From Balanoglossus misakiensis (Eukaryota; Hemichordata): a stretch of 64,000 bases of DNA. Below the pieces are notes generated by a model, which saw only the letters and a program-made list of their open reading frames with translations, was not told the DNA's origin and did no database searches. Below are positions 37,221 to 50,000 of this stretch, one piece after another. Numbering within the stretch: the stretch's first letter is position 1; each line of letters opens with the position of its first letter. The stretch lies in assembly GCA_040954595.2 (NCBI GenBank), contig CM082585.2, positions 12,400,001 through 12,464,000 on the forward strand. Direction: 5' to 3'. Both the position numbers and the translations under genes were made by a program.

Positions 37221-40200
37221 ATGGCGCACATAACATTAAATCAGTATTTACAACAGGTTTGTGGTCAAATTTACAAATCTAGTGTACTCCAGCGTCTATA
37301 GATGTATATCCGATAAATGTTGTTTAATTGGGAGACAGTTGCGGTCTGTTGGTGAAATGAACATCGATATAATATCTCTCCCGACGAAATCGTGCACATG
37401 AGCACGGATCATAGTGACCTATTATTATCATAACAAACTGAATGGAGCTGGTTTGTTGATGATACAATAGAGCCATAAAAACACATTTTGTCGTTGTTAG
37501 TTTTTGGGGGTTGCGAATGACGGAGAATTCAAATATATTATGCATCGTTAAACATTATGCATCTTGCTTGCAATGAATCGCAGCACACAGTTTGACCGTG
37601 TATGCCTTTGGTACTACTGCCTGGCCATGAGGGCCATAGCGGCCGTTTATTACACCCGAGGGGCTGTGAGTTACCAGAAACATATGCTATTTGCCGAGGC
37701 CGCAGGCCTCGGGAAATAGCATATGATTCTGGTAACTCACAATCACGAGGGGGTAAAAACGGCTGCTATGGCCCGAATATAGGCCAGGCTATAGGTGTTT
37801 TATAATAAACCTCATGCTAACAGCTGGGAAAATTGCAATTCTCTCTTGAGGCTGGCAGACGACATCTTCAGCGGTGGCCATTGTGTCAGACGACGCGACG
37901 CTGATTGACGTGACCACGTTGGTAACGTGACCGGTTTATATTTTCTCTGCTATTTCCCTAGTGGTTCATAGTCGATTCTATTTTCCTATCACGTGACGGA
38001 TTCTGGCGAATCACGGCACAGTATTAGCATGAGGTGTATTATAATACAGGATATAAGAATAAGGGTAAAAGTTATTCAAGAGGATCTGGTTCACTTAGTG
38101 GACACGACTATACCCCATGGGCGATACCATGGTTTTTTAGGGTTAGGGTTAGGAGGGTTAGGGTTAAACTCACCCTCACATTGCCACCCCTAACCCTAAC
38201 CCTAACTCACCCTCATTGCCATGGTATCGCTCATGGGGTATAGTCGTGTCCACTAAGTGAACCAGATCCTTTCAAGTTTATGTACTTTGCTTTCCCAGGT
38301 TGAAGGAGCATTGAGTGGGAAAGATGGAGAAACAGTAGCGGTAAGAATGGTATTTCTGATATCTAAATGTACAATTCATGTATATAAAAAACAAACAGAG
38401 AAACAGCCGTGGCTTGTAATGATGTGACCACTGTTTATTTTCCAGTATGTACCCATATCATTTCATTTCCAATATAGCAGAACTTGTTGATAGATCACTA
38501 TGGTATCGACATCATGACATCTAGAGCTGAATCATGCAACACATTTGTTTTGTATGGCAGAAGCTACTTTCATTCCGACACCCTCACATTACAAATCCTA
38601 GACTGAAATTTGAACACCCTGAACCCCAATGTGAACACTGGTTTGAACAACCCTATGATGAAATGGTGGCTGCTCATCTCAAGTAAGTGATGGTGATTGT
38701 TACTTACACTTCAAATGACAGACATATTATGAAAAGGCAAGCCAGGGGAATTGAATGATATGTTCAGTGAAAAAGAGTTCATACATCAGGAAATGTGTTA
38801 TAATATGTGTAACTTTTTAACCTGCTCTTGTTTTTGTTTATATTTCAGGGGTATTTGGTATGTTTCAAACCAGGATTTTGTGGAAGCGTATGCATGTGAG
38901 AAAATAGCTGTACAGTATCCTTTAAGTGTTGACATTGATTGCCATAAGACGTCTTCCTTGAGAGATTTTAAGTTTGTGAAGTAGAGCATTTCATTATGGT
39001 ATGTTCCTTCTAAAAGTGGACTGTGACAACATCAACAGGGAATTGTTCGATATTTTCCTTAGCAGAAAAATCACAGAGCCTTTCTGAGAGCATTTCAAAG
39101 TATCAAAGATGAAAACTGGTAAGTTTTATAGTTAATTAATCTGATGTTTAATGTAAAACATAGTTTTAAAATGGCTTGAAAATGTGCAGCAAATTATTTT
39201 CATATTTAGAGGATGAGTCAATGGTTATTTCTGATTTATCTCACCAGGGGTTTGACTCTGATGTTTTCATTAGTCGTGGACCTAAGACTAATTGCCAATA
39301 GTGTAAGTATTGAAAATATTTACGCTTATTGAGGTTTCCCTCAAGATTCCTATCTGAAATTACTGTAATCATGGTCACTCCACAAATAATGATCATCTAC
39401 CAGCAAAGATACATTTACTAACCCTTTCACCACCATGGTTTGGTCCAAGTCCATTGTTTTCTATGGTAAAGTTGGACCTCGAAAAGGGGAAACGAGGGTG
39501 AAAGGGTTAAAAGATTGAAGTAAAATATGTGTAATTCTACTCATTTCAGGCAGATTCACAGTTGGCAAAGAAAGGGCGAGGACGGCCGGGAGAGACTTTA
39601 GAAAAAGCAGCAGAATTACTTATGTCATGCTTCCGAGTATGCGCCAGTGATACGTAAGTAAAATATGTAGTTGTTTTGCAGTTACATTGCAAACTGTTCA
39701 TTGCTGCCTACACATCAGTTACACAGTAAATATACCCTGACTGTTTTTATGCTTTTCCAGGAGGGCAGCGTTAGAAGATTCCAAAAAGTGGGGGATGTTG
39801 TACCTGGTCAATCAACTTTTCAAAATTTACTTCAAGGTATTATTCAACTTTAGTAGTTGTGGTGGTGGTGGTTGTAGTACCGCCTGGTAGTACAAGTTTA
39901 GAACTCGGAGCAACATCCAAATCGCCAAGGGGAATGAAAATGAATGAATGAGAAAGTTATGTGAAAGTTTGAATCTTGTCTTGGTTTTTTTCTCTGCAGA
40001 TCAACAAATTACATCTGTGTAAGCCATTGATTCGGGCAATAGAAAGTTCAAACCTGAAAGAGCAGTTTCCAGTTTCACAGAGAGTAACATACAAGTACTA
40101 TGTGGGTCGGAAAGCCATGTTTGATAGTGATTTCAAAAGTGGTAAGTTTTCCCATTTGTTGCCTTCAGTCCTTGGAAATGTCAATGATGACATGCAATGC

Positions 40201-41266
40201 TTGTAATGTGTCTGCTTCAGATTCATATTTGTGTGATTCCCTTCTTTCTGCAGCTGAGGAGTACCTGTCATTTGCATTCACTCACTGCCACAGATCCAGT
40301 AGAAGAAACAAGAGGATGATTCTGATTTATCTCCTGCCTGTCAAAATGCTTCTGGTAGGTGGACATTCATCTAGCTCTGTTTTGTTCCAAACAGCATTAA
40401 ACTCTACTGAAATCTACAACAGAAATAGTAGATATGTTTTCTAACATATACTTATTATTTCAATCCTTTGTTCTGTGTAGGGACAGATGCCAACTGCTGC
40501 GCTACTTCAGAAATATGATCTGATGCAGTTTTCCGATGTCGCCAATGCAGTTAAGAAGGGCAATCTTTTATTATTTAATGAAGCATTGGACAAACATGAA
40601 GAATTCTTCATCAAATGTGGTGTTTACCTCATTCTGGAGAAACTGAAGATTATAACTTATAGAAGTTTGTTCAAGAAAGTGTAAGTTTTTGACATATTTG
40701 GTTCTGACTGAGTCAGCTGCAGTTCATTTGCTTTGTACTCGACATAAACAGATATTTGCAAAATAATCCCATCTTACATTTTTTATTGGTTCCAGCTCAA
40801 TAATAATGAAAACCCATCAATTGCCTGTGAGTGCTTTTGAAGTGGCGTTGAAATTTATGCAAATGGAGGACATCGACTCTGATGAAGTACAATGTATTCT
40901 GGCAAATTTGATTTACATGGTAAGACATGAAAATACTTAGTATTGTTGTTTCTCTATACAGCTTGGTGTGATTTGTCACACACACACACACCCCATGGTG
41001 TGATTTGTCACACACACACACCCCCCATCCCCCCCGCCCCCGCTTTGAGTAATTGTTGCACGAGTGAGCTAGACTTGTGATAAGAGTTTCACAAGTGTAT
41101 TGACTGTAGATTTGTTTTTGTTTTTTTGGAAATATGATCAAATGTTTTTGTTTTGTTTTGTTACCAGGGATACATACGTGGTTACATATCTCATCAACAC
41201 AAGAAGGTTGTTATCAGTAAACAGAATGCCTTTCCTCCGCCACAGACAATTGCTATCAACACGTGA
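37221..41266 (+). CDS. PCID2: PCI domain-containing protein 2 (TREX-2 subunit, yeast Thp1 homologue)
   Basis: Thirteen exons: 37221-37256, 38299-38340, 38561-38682, 38849-38914, 39077-39118, 39248-39302, 39550-39653, 39761-39836, 40000-40141, 40254-40354, 40481-40680, 40796-40919 and 41168-41266. They encode 402 residues (human 399). Sequence runs from [12 protein letters not shown] through [106 protein letters not shown] and [17 protein letters not shown] to [20 protein letters not shown]. The C-terminal half is the PCI winged-helix domain. PCID2 acts in nuclear mRNA export with GANP, DSS1 and ENY2. Intron 1 carries two large foldback elements, one ending 28 bp before exon 2. A polyadenylation signal is at 41425-41430. 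Confidence 0.95.
37619..37789. mobile_element. Foldback MITE-like element in PCID2 intron 1
   Basis: A 171-bp imperfect palindrome with ends GCCTGGCC and GGCCAGGC. The arms pair through GGGCCATAGC/GCTATGGCCC, GAGTTACCAGAA/TTCTGGTAACTC and CATATGCTATTT/AAATAGCATATG to a GAGGCCGCAGGCCTC centre. It has no coding capacity. Confidence 0.75.
38081..38270. mobile_element. Foldback element with internal opposed TTAGGG arrays
   Basis: The 52-bp arms at 38081-38132 and 38219-38270 are reverse complements with one mismatch (they include TTCACTTAGTGGACACGAC). Between them are TTAGGG-type units on the plus strand (about 38137-38166) and CCCTAA units (about 38187-38206), again opposed. The right arm ends 28 bp before PCID2 exon 2. 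Confidence 0.85.
39419..39509 (+). mobile_element. 90-bp TIR element, copy A, in PCID2 intron 6
   Basis: The ends TAACCCTTTCACC and GGTGAAAGGGTTA are inverted repeats. The interior (ACCATGGTTTGGTCCAAGTC and onward) matches the inverted copy at 50907-50996. Confidence 0.75.
40979..41042. repeat. (CA)n and poly-C tracts in PCID2 intron 12
   Basis: Two CACACA runs, each followed by C-rich sequence and separated by a short duplicated segment (GGTGTGATTTGTCACACACA). Confidence 0.8.
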
Positions 41267-42498
41267 TAGACATCCAGGGTGTGCTATTCATCCTGAAGAT
41301 ATAAATGGTTACTGTTACATGCATTTGTAAATTACTCATGCATTTCATTCATTATCTTTCAAGCTACCACCATGCCTGGTATGCCTGAAGTTGATATTTT
41401 CATCTGTAACAGTTCTGTAAGCAGAATAAAATGTTCATTTTCATTTATAGAAATGTGTTATGATGTGTCTGGTGTTCCTAAGAACATGTGGTGATGCCCT
41501 TTTTTCGCGTGTGCTACCCACTAAAAATCTGCGATCTGCTATATTTGAATTTTCCATGGTAACAGTGGTTAAAGATGAATGAATAGGCGATAGTGTTCCT
41601 TTAAACTTCTCGAATAGAAAGAATCTCACAAAGTTCACCGTAAAGGGCGCTATAGACTGGTATTACTTTCAGTTCTCAAGAGCCAAGTGTGAGCATAGAC
41701 CCTATGTGAGTAACTGAGTACGTAGATTTGTCGTGTAGGAGAAATGAAAAACATTGATTTGTTTAAGACCTGTTGATCCAGTGAACTTTGAGGTGTGATT
41801 GCACAACGGGCATTACGTATTATGGGATACTGGGTAAAGTACTACATGCCAAACAGCTGAATCCTTGTTGACTTCCGGTTACAAGGGGAAATCTTAAACG
41901 TCTTGTGTTCTGTGCGTGTTTCTCTGATGTAAGAAAACCCTGGCGACACCAGAACGGTAAGTTTTACTATAATAACTTATACGACCGGTTTGTCTTTTGA
42001 ATGTCGCGTAATATAACCATGGTTTATCTGAAATGCACTTTCTGCGGGTGTGCCGATGCAGTGTTGAATTTCGTCCATGGTTCAGTGCACGATTACCAGG
42101 AAGTGGTTTATCAAAGTGTCTTACACTTTCTGCCACACGCATAAAGAACACCGATGTCGAAAGATGTGTTGGAATCACCACAGGTCTAACGCCACGATCA
42201 AGCAACAGTTTCACTGATAATTTCATGTTTATAAGTCTCGTCTGGCAACCATGGTTACATGCCACATGTGGATGACGTCATGCTTGTCTTTGCATTCGTT
42301 TTTGAATCTAAGTGGTACGTCAATGGTGTAACACTCGCGTAAAGGGATTCTTTGTATGTGTTACTTTACTTTTGCATGGGTAACTAACAATCGGTTGAGA
42401 ATATTCCATTGCGAATGACAAAATTGCAAGTCATTTTAATATATATTACAAAACATATGTGAATGTCTGTTTGGCTCACTTTTAGGAAATTAAGTAGA
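41267..42498. other. PCID2 3' UTR and NAPEPLD upstream region
   Basis: After the PCID2 signal, CpG-containing sequence at about 41630-42300 probably holds the NAPEPLD promoter. A possible non-coding exon ends near 41956 at a GTAAGT donor. The coding exon begins after the CACTTTTAG acceptor at 42484. Open frames on both strands here match nothing I recognise. Confidence 0.4.
41425..41430 (+). terminator. PCID2 polyadenylation signal AATAAA
   Basis: 159 bp after the stop codon. Confidence 0.5.
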
Positions 42499-44434
42499 AT
42501 GGAAGAGGCAAGTGCTTTTGTTTCCGAGCCTCACTATGATGAGATTCCGGGATCAGCCCATCATTACAACAGTGCATACGAAGATCCACAACAATCAACC
42601 AAAACAGGCAACAGTGGGGAAAAATATTCTGAGGAGAATGTGAGGACACAGGACGTTGATGTGAGGGGTAACACAAGAAACAGACATACAATTGATACCA
42701 GACTGATGGAACCAGTACAGCAATCTGTCAGGAAAGGAGGAAGGTTTATCAATCCTTGGCCTGCATTTCAGAAACCATCGTTTGGAGGACTGATGAAGTG
42801 GATGATTACTGGAAAGGACAACAGCAATATACCATCCAAATCGGTTTGCATTTTCATAGATTATTGCAACTCAAAAGAGTAGATTTATGATTGTTGTCAC
42901 CATTCTTTTAATGATCACCTGTAAATGTTCAAGTACTTCCTGTTAAATATTCCACTTTGCCCGGAGAGATTTAAATCTGCTACCCAATTCCCCTGCTGGT
43001 CATTTATAACATGACTACCATTTCTGTATAATATAGGAACTGGATCAAACCTTACCAATATTGAAACCAAATTTCGAGGAGTTGAAGAAACCACCAGCGT
43101 CTGGTATGAGGGTTACATGGATCGGTCATTCCACAGTTCTTGTACAGTTTGATGGTATCTCCATATTGACTGATCCTATCTTCAGTCAGCGTGGTTCTCC
43201 TTGTCAGCTGATGGGACCAAAACGCTACCGTGACCCACCCTGTACAATTCATGAACTGCCACAGATACATGCTGTAGTGATAAGTCACAACCATTATGAT
43301 CACTTAGATGTGGGCACTGTACAGATCTTGAACGCCAGGTTTGGCAGGACTTTGCGTTGGTTTGTTCCGTCGGGTTTGCTGGAATGGATGAATAACATGG
43401 GATGTGAGGATTGCCTGGAACATGAATGGTGGCAGGAGAATTGTGTCACAGATCATCCAGATGTATCGTTCATCTTCACACCGTCACAACACTGGTGTAA
43501 ACGAGGCCCAACTGATGACAACAAAGTGCTTTGGGGGAGTTGGACTGTGGTGGGTCCAAATTACAGCTTCTTCTTTGGTGGAGACACTGGTTACTGCGAA
43601 GGTTTCAAACAGATCGGTCAAAGATATGGACCAATCGACCTTGCAGCCATTCCTATCGGAGCATATGAACCACGGTATGTACTGTTCATTGCCTTCTCTG
43701 TAACTTCTGTGTTTAGGATACATACACGTATCATGTAACAGTGATGTAGATAGGTTTTGTAACAGGTGGGCAAGAGGAACTTAAAGCCAGTCATTCATAT
43801 GCAAGTTTCTATAGAAACATTTTAGCCAGTCACATACTGAGTTCAACATTGTGACACTTGACCGTCTCATCACTGATGTACGAACTCTTGTATATATCTG
43901 TGTGTGCATGTGTCCGTCCTGTGTGTCTTTATATTTAACTGACATGATACATGTTATACACACCAACACAAGATTCGTTTCATTTCATTTCATTTCAGAT
44001 GGTTCATGAAAAGTCAGCATGTGAATCCTGAAGAAGCTGTCCAGATTCATGAAGATCTGAAGGCGAGGAAATCTGTGGCTATCCACTGGGGAACCTTCCG
44101 TCTTACGGATGAGGTAAGTTTGGCAGAGATGAGTATATATTGGGCAAAAGAACACTGCAGATGAGTCAGTCAGAAACATTTAAAAGTTAAATTATGTTGA
44201 TTTATGATCCTGGAATGACTGTTGATTGATGTGAAATGACCAGCTTCATCATATTTTACTCGTGTGAAATAAACTGACCAAAAAAGTTTTCTTCTGTTTT
44301 GTATTCAGTTTTACTTGGAACCGCCTGAGAAAGTTCGAGAGGCCTTACAAGAGAAGGAAATCCCACAAGAAGACTTTCTGATTTTAAAACATGGGGAATC
44401 CAAACTTCTCTTTACAAGGGAAACGTTTCAGTAG
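42499..44434 (+). CDS. NAPEPLD: N-acyl-phosphatidylethanolamine-hydrolysing phospholipase D
   Basis: Four coding exons: 42499-42843, 43037-43674, 43999-44113 and 44309-44434. They encode 407 residues (human 393). The zinc metallo-beta-lactamase-fold enzyme cleaves N-acylphosphatidylethanolamines to N-acylethanolamines, including anandamide, at membranes. After a variable N-terminus come [35 protein letters not shown], the metal site SHNHYDHLD (His, His, Asp and His at about 199, 201, 203 and 204), [22 protein letters not shown] (metal Asp), [32 protein letters not shown] (metal His) and KHGESKLLF. All expected ligands are present. The start was chosen because an acceptor (42484) lies just upstream and excludes earlier ATGs. 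A polyadenylation signal lies at 45188-45193. Confidence 0.95.
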
Positions 44435-44938
44435 ATTTGTCAAGTCTTTTTTCCCAATCACATTTTGTAACACACTCCAAAGAGTGAGGGCGCTTTCAAG
44501 ATGGTTTCATCAATCAACTGAGAGTGATCGTGTGTCGATCGATATTCCTGATTTCAGTACCAGTCACTCATATTGCTACCACTGTCACTTTCCATTTTTG
44601 TCAGGAAGAAGCATAACTCTGATTTTTTCTGCTTTGATGTTAAAGTGTTTAATTGATACTTGGGAATGTATTTTTCTGCTCTTCTCAAATTTACATTTGT
44701 GAAACATGACATCGTAGTGAAAGCACCACCACTGTTTGACAATGTGCCAATAGAGTTGAATGCGAACTTTAAACCTTCAACTCTAGCAAATCTCCTGTGT
44801 GAGTTAATAACTATGCAGCTATCCCTATGTCAGGCAAGATTTACCTCTGTCAGGCAAGGTTTTCCTTGTTGACACAGCTGCTAGTAGGAATATCTGCCAG
44901 TAAGTGTGGGCAGATATCATAATGAATAGAAAATACAG

Positions 44939-45068
44939 TTAAACCTGACTATAGTGGCCAGTCAGTGGATGTTACTAAACTGGCCTTTATAGACAGGTGC
45001 ATAGGAACCGCTATAGACATGTTCTCACCATATAAAGGTGGCCACTAACACAGGTTTGACTATAGTTC
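44939..45068. mobile_element. MITE-like element with imperfect terminal inverted repeats
   Basis: The left end, TTAAACCTGACTATAGTGGCC, and the complement of the right end (CTATAGTCAAACCTGTGTTA then GTGGCC) share AACCTG and GTGGCC blocks in inverted order over about 130 bp. The type is inferred. Confidence 0.45.
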
Positions 45069-45187
45069 ATTGAATCTTTATCATGGGATAGTACCAGTGC
45101 ATAAGTTGAACATTGTTGATTAGTGATGACTATTGTTTTGTTTTCATGGTTTGATACTGTGCTGATCCTTACAGATAGATTTGTTTG

Positions 45188-45193
45188 AATAAA
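45188..45193 (+). terminator. NAPEPLD polyadenylation signal AATAAA
   Basis: About 750 bp after the stop codon. Confidence 0.45.
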
Positions 45194-46929
45194 ATCTTAT
45201 GAATTTTTAGACTATGAATTTGGAATTTTATGATAGTAAGCTTTTTTACTGACATGTATAGTGTTTTGAAGTCATTTACAAGTCAGATGTGTACTCTTAT
45301 AAAGCCATCTGATATAAAAAAATATCTTATATTTCTGTACTTCATTTTTCTGTGAATACATAATCATTTTTGTGACAATGATGTGCCCTTCAACTGAGAT
45401 TTGCAGTTTTGTACAATTTTTTTTAATAATAATGGATTTAGTGAATAGTGAATAGCATTAGTGAATAATCAGCTAACCTCTGCATCGGAATACTATGATT
45501 ATTAACATGACAAAATTACACTGGAATTATGACTGCTATTTACATGTTTTTGTACTTTATCAGCTATTTACTCACAAATCAAAATTTCTGTCTTAATTGC
45601 TATATTTTTGTACATGATATCAAATTCACTGACTACTGGTATGTATTGGATTGATTGAAATTTGGTATACAGTCAAATTATTGGAATGGCTAAAACCGAT
45701 TAGTCTAAAATGAACATTTTGACACTTAATATTTGGAATGTACTTATTTCACATTTTTTCTGTAATTTACACTGTGATTGTGAAATGCAACTGATGCAAT
45801 AAACTTTGCACTGATGCAAGTAGTGTGCCCAATCCAAAATTTGTTTAAAATTGGCTATGTGAGAAGTTGGCCTAGATTCACGGACGCTGGGAGTGCAGAA
45901 TGAATCAACCCCACGCTTTCGAAAGCGTTATTTGACACGAGCGCTGATTGGATAATATACGTTCTTTGGTTAAAGCGAACGAAATGTTAGCCAATGGCGC
46001 GATATGTAATTCATGCGTAGGAACGACAACGTGGCAGCAGACGACGTTTATGCGAACACTTATTCAGTGTGTGAATTTAACGGACTCATTTTGTGTTGAA
46101 TCTCACACACCAACGACCTGTGATAAAATTTCACAAAAAATTTTTGAGTCACATATGCCTGCAGCTCGTGTGAAACAACATGACCGAAACTCGTGTGAGA
46201 AATCAACCGTATCATTGAGGGCACCATTTGGCAGCATGCAAAGTAGTTGCGACAAGACAGGTGTCTAATATATTCACGTGGATGTACAGCGAGAGCATGC
46301 AGACATGGTGAGGCAAATTGATGCTGGTCTCGCGGAAATTCTGGAATGAAGCCAAATACAAGAATGGACAGCTTTCGAAACCCACCAAGTTGGGAGGCGG
46401 GAGTTCTTGCTCATTATTCTGGATCCAAAACATAGTGTTTCCCTTCATGGTATCGTTTACAGTCCTGAACATATCCGTTTACAGAGCGTGCCAAACCGAA
46501 GAACTTTCACGTGGACTTCTACAAACAAGGTCGACGAGCTCAGGTTGGTTAGCGCTTACGTTGTTCTTTTGTTATTTTTAATTTTAAAATTTAAGGTAGG
46601 CCTACAGGCTAATCCCGGCACGTTATAGGACTAGGAGATGTACTAAGAGTCACGGTGGTAGTAACTATCGGCCAATGGCATCTTTACTGGCAAGAGGGGT
46701 GTGGTCGATTTATCCCGTTTACACTTAATTTGCATATTGCGGATTTCTCAAACAAGTCCTCGGGCTTCAAACACTGCAGTTTTTAGGGTTGTAACTGCAG
46801 TGTGTCATTTTCGTATCGCTGCGTCGCGTAGCCGAATTTTGGAGGACACTCAACGCCAGGACGGCTTGAACTTCGTAGGACACTTTCAGAGCTTCGGCTG
46901 GACAACTCGCTTTTTGGAGATAGTCTTCC

Positions 46930-47046
46930 ATGGCAGAACAAAAATGTAAGTGAAACTTACCACTCAGAAATTTACACGGAACTCAGTATTATATTTGACC
47001 GGATAACAAGAGGATCAAACGTTTACTTACCATAATGATGATGTCA

Positions 47047-47086
<40 letters not shown>

Positions 47087-50000
47087 ATTGTTGTTGTTGT
47101 TGTTGTTGTTATTCTTATTCTTATTATTTTGCCTTACCCAAAGACACAACAACAACAACAACATAACTTTTCTTGGGTCTCGAACTAGCCCATCGAGTAG
47201 TGCATTCTGGCCACTGCACCACGACGTGTCCAATATTAAGACAAAGGGGTGTTTTTTTAAAGGGCGATAAACTGTCATATGTGGCATACATTCTGCATAA
47301 CTTATGCGATTTTTATTGTTTATTATCAGATTCATCGAAGCTGGGTGGCCAAGGAAACCAAGATCATGAACAAGATGATTTAATTGACGATTCAAAAGCA
47401 CTGAACATGCAACAGGTATGTCAAAAGAAATGTTATTCCAGTGCCAAAATTCTTTGTCTGCCGTCTGCGAACAACTAAAATTTTGTCTTATTATAATATT
47501 GAACTTAAACTTGGAGATACTGAGTTTAATTTTTTTTTTTTTAGTAGTGTCAAGTCTGTCGGTTATGTCTGTTCTTTAATTTGTCATTGTCTGTCTGTCT
47601 ACAGCGGGGTAAACCAATAGGTAAACCAAGTTTGTTCCAGCATAGACCCTGGAGCGAATTTATTTCTTCAGGGTCTATGGTTCCAGTGATAACTTGAACG
47701 GGACTGCTATGTTCGTTATGTAATTCTATTAAAAGACTTGAATACTTAATGGTGCAAATATTTAACATGTACTGTGTTCATTTGATCTAAAATACCTCCT
47801 CCTAAACCCAATTCGTTTTTTATCTTGCTGTAAATGTGATGTGTTGATAATACTATAACATTTTCTCGGATTTTCTCTTAAATGAGCTTGGTTATTGCAG
47901 ATTTACCTCTTTTTTTTAAAGTTTACATATTTACAAACGCGGAACCTTACATTGATTTAGTTTCTGTTTGGAAAGGTTTTCATTTAGCCTTATTTAAACA
48001 AACCGTGTGTACCTGTTTTACATGTAACCACATTCTAACTTTGTATGGCACCTTTCTGTATTGTATTGTGCCTCATTCACTCATTCGTTCATCCAGCCAT
48101 TCATTCATTCCATCGTTCATGGATGGATGGATGGATGGATGGATGGATGGATATACAAACAGACAGATAGATAGGCAGAGAGATAGATAGCGGGGTGGGG
48201 GGGGGTTATACTTCATAAAGATGTTGGCGTTCAGATGACAATGTCATGTTTGTAACACATCTTATCTGATAACTATTTTTGCAGATCCAGTTTCCAGAGC
48301 AACAAGAGGACTTTCAGATTCATCAAGATGACGACTTTCCGATGAAAAATCCTCCAGATGAACATCTGCTGGCCTCCGTTCTTGCGAGTGTCTTCTGTTG
48401 TTGGCCCGTTGGAATGATTGCTGTCATCAAATCTTTTGAGGTAGGAGGAGATAGAATTTGGTTTACGAACACAGACATGCCCTCACATTATTTCTTGATG
48501 GTACAAAACAAGAAATTAAGCATGTTTAGATTTCAACACCGATTATACCATTTGTTCAATCTAATCGGCGTTTTAGGTATCAATTTGTTTTTAACCTGAC
48601 AAGCCATATGTGTTGAAAAATTCCACAAAACTGATTTATGTTGTTGTTTTTTCAATTAAATGATCACATAGACAGCGAAAAATAAATTGGCATACTAAAA
48701 TAGAGAGATGATTGACACACGAGTTTCCTTGGTACACTCAGGACAAGATGTGTTCAGATTTATCACTGGTGGTTATGCATTTTTTTCTGTGTTCAAGAAA
48801 CCAAAAAAAATTGCGTTCTGAATAACAACCAGCTATGTTTATTATGTATGTCATTTCCGCAATACTAATTGTTCAAATTAGGATAATAATTTTGACTGAT
48901 TGACTTACTATAGAAAATGCCGCGTAATTCTCAATATTCTGATAGCTATTTTAAATTGCGTTCTGTGTCATAATTGATATTACGGTTGTCATGAATGCAG
49001 ATTGGTGGAAAACAAAAATTAAATGGCTGTGTATCAAATAATACAATTGTCAACATACACTGGTGTTAGATTGCTTTCTCCCATAGAGTTACATATGAGA
49101 CATGAATCCATGTCTAAAATGCGTTTGTTGACTTGTGTTTCACTTAGGTTCGAAACTTCCTATCAATGGGAGATCGCCAACAGGCTGAAAGGTCTTCCAG
49201 AGACGCCATCAAGTATACAATTGCAGCTATTGCCCTTGGTATCTTCACTTTTCTGGCGGTCTTTGGACTGAAGGTAAATATATGAAGCTATTCACCGGTT
49301 TCAATTGGGTTTGCTAAGTTCCTCGGTGAGCAGTGATTTTCCATGAACCCATGCAGGATTACAAATTGAATTTATCACATATACAGAACATTTGCTTGTG
49401 TGTCTGGTGGTGGTGGTGTACATGGTTGAAATGATGGCGGTGGTAGTACATCCCGGTAGTACATGCAGTAGCTGGTACTTTGATGGTGGTAGTAGTGTGG
49501 TGGTATCTGCAGTGGTTGTGTGACAATAATGCTATGTTTGTTGGTAGTGGGGTTGCACTAGTTGGGATGTGCTGTGCCGGTTGGGGAATGTCAATTTTCA
49601 TACTTCAGAAGCAAAAAATTTCTCAGATTGTTGACAATATCAGATCATGATTACACCAAAGGCGAATCTTATCATTTTAACACTCATGTACATGCAACAT
49701 TTGTATATACAGTGAAATATACAAATGTTGCATGTACATGAGTGTTAAAATGATAAGATTTCATTTCATTCATTCATTCATTCATTCATTCATTCATTCA
49801 TTCCAGAATGAATTTTGGCCAAGTCTGCATGGCAGTGAGATCCAAGACCAAGACAACAGTTCAACCCTGCAATGTACATCAAAAGAGTTCTGGATTCCAG
49901 TAATGATTAAATTTATAGTCCTTTGGCCAGTTGCATTATTTGCTGTCTTCAAGCTATTAGATGTAAGCTGTAAATTATTTAATTATATAAAGACAATTGG

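Larger units (their letters stand above)
44435..46929. other. NAPEPLD 3' UTR and dispanin upstream region
   Basis: AATAAA at 45188-45193 probably ends NAPEPLD. A MITE-like inverted repeat lies at about 44939-45068. From about 45850 the sequence becomes CpG-richer, with modest open frames at 45948-46268 and 46318-46581 that I do not recognise. A promoter for the dispanin gene is likely near 46700-46929. Confidence 0.4.

Noticed and set aside
38137-38206. True telomere or chromosome end at the TTAGGG units.
   Set aside because: Only a few units are present, in both orientations, inside a palindrome within an intron of an intact gene.
41894-42275. Overlapping open frames on both strands upstream of NAPEPLD.
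   Set aside because: No motif was seen, and the stretch is CpG-rich, which lowers stop-codon frequency.
45948-46628. Open frames between NAPEPLD and the dispanin gene.
   Set aside because: They have no recognisable domain and no splice partner I could join; the CpG content fits a promoter region.
47027-47401. Minus-strand open frame with poly-Asn and poly-His.
   Set aside because: It is a translation of trinucleotide microsatellites, antisense to dispanin exon 2.
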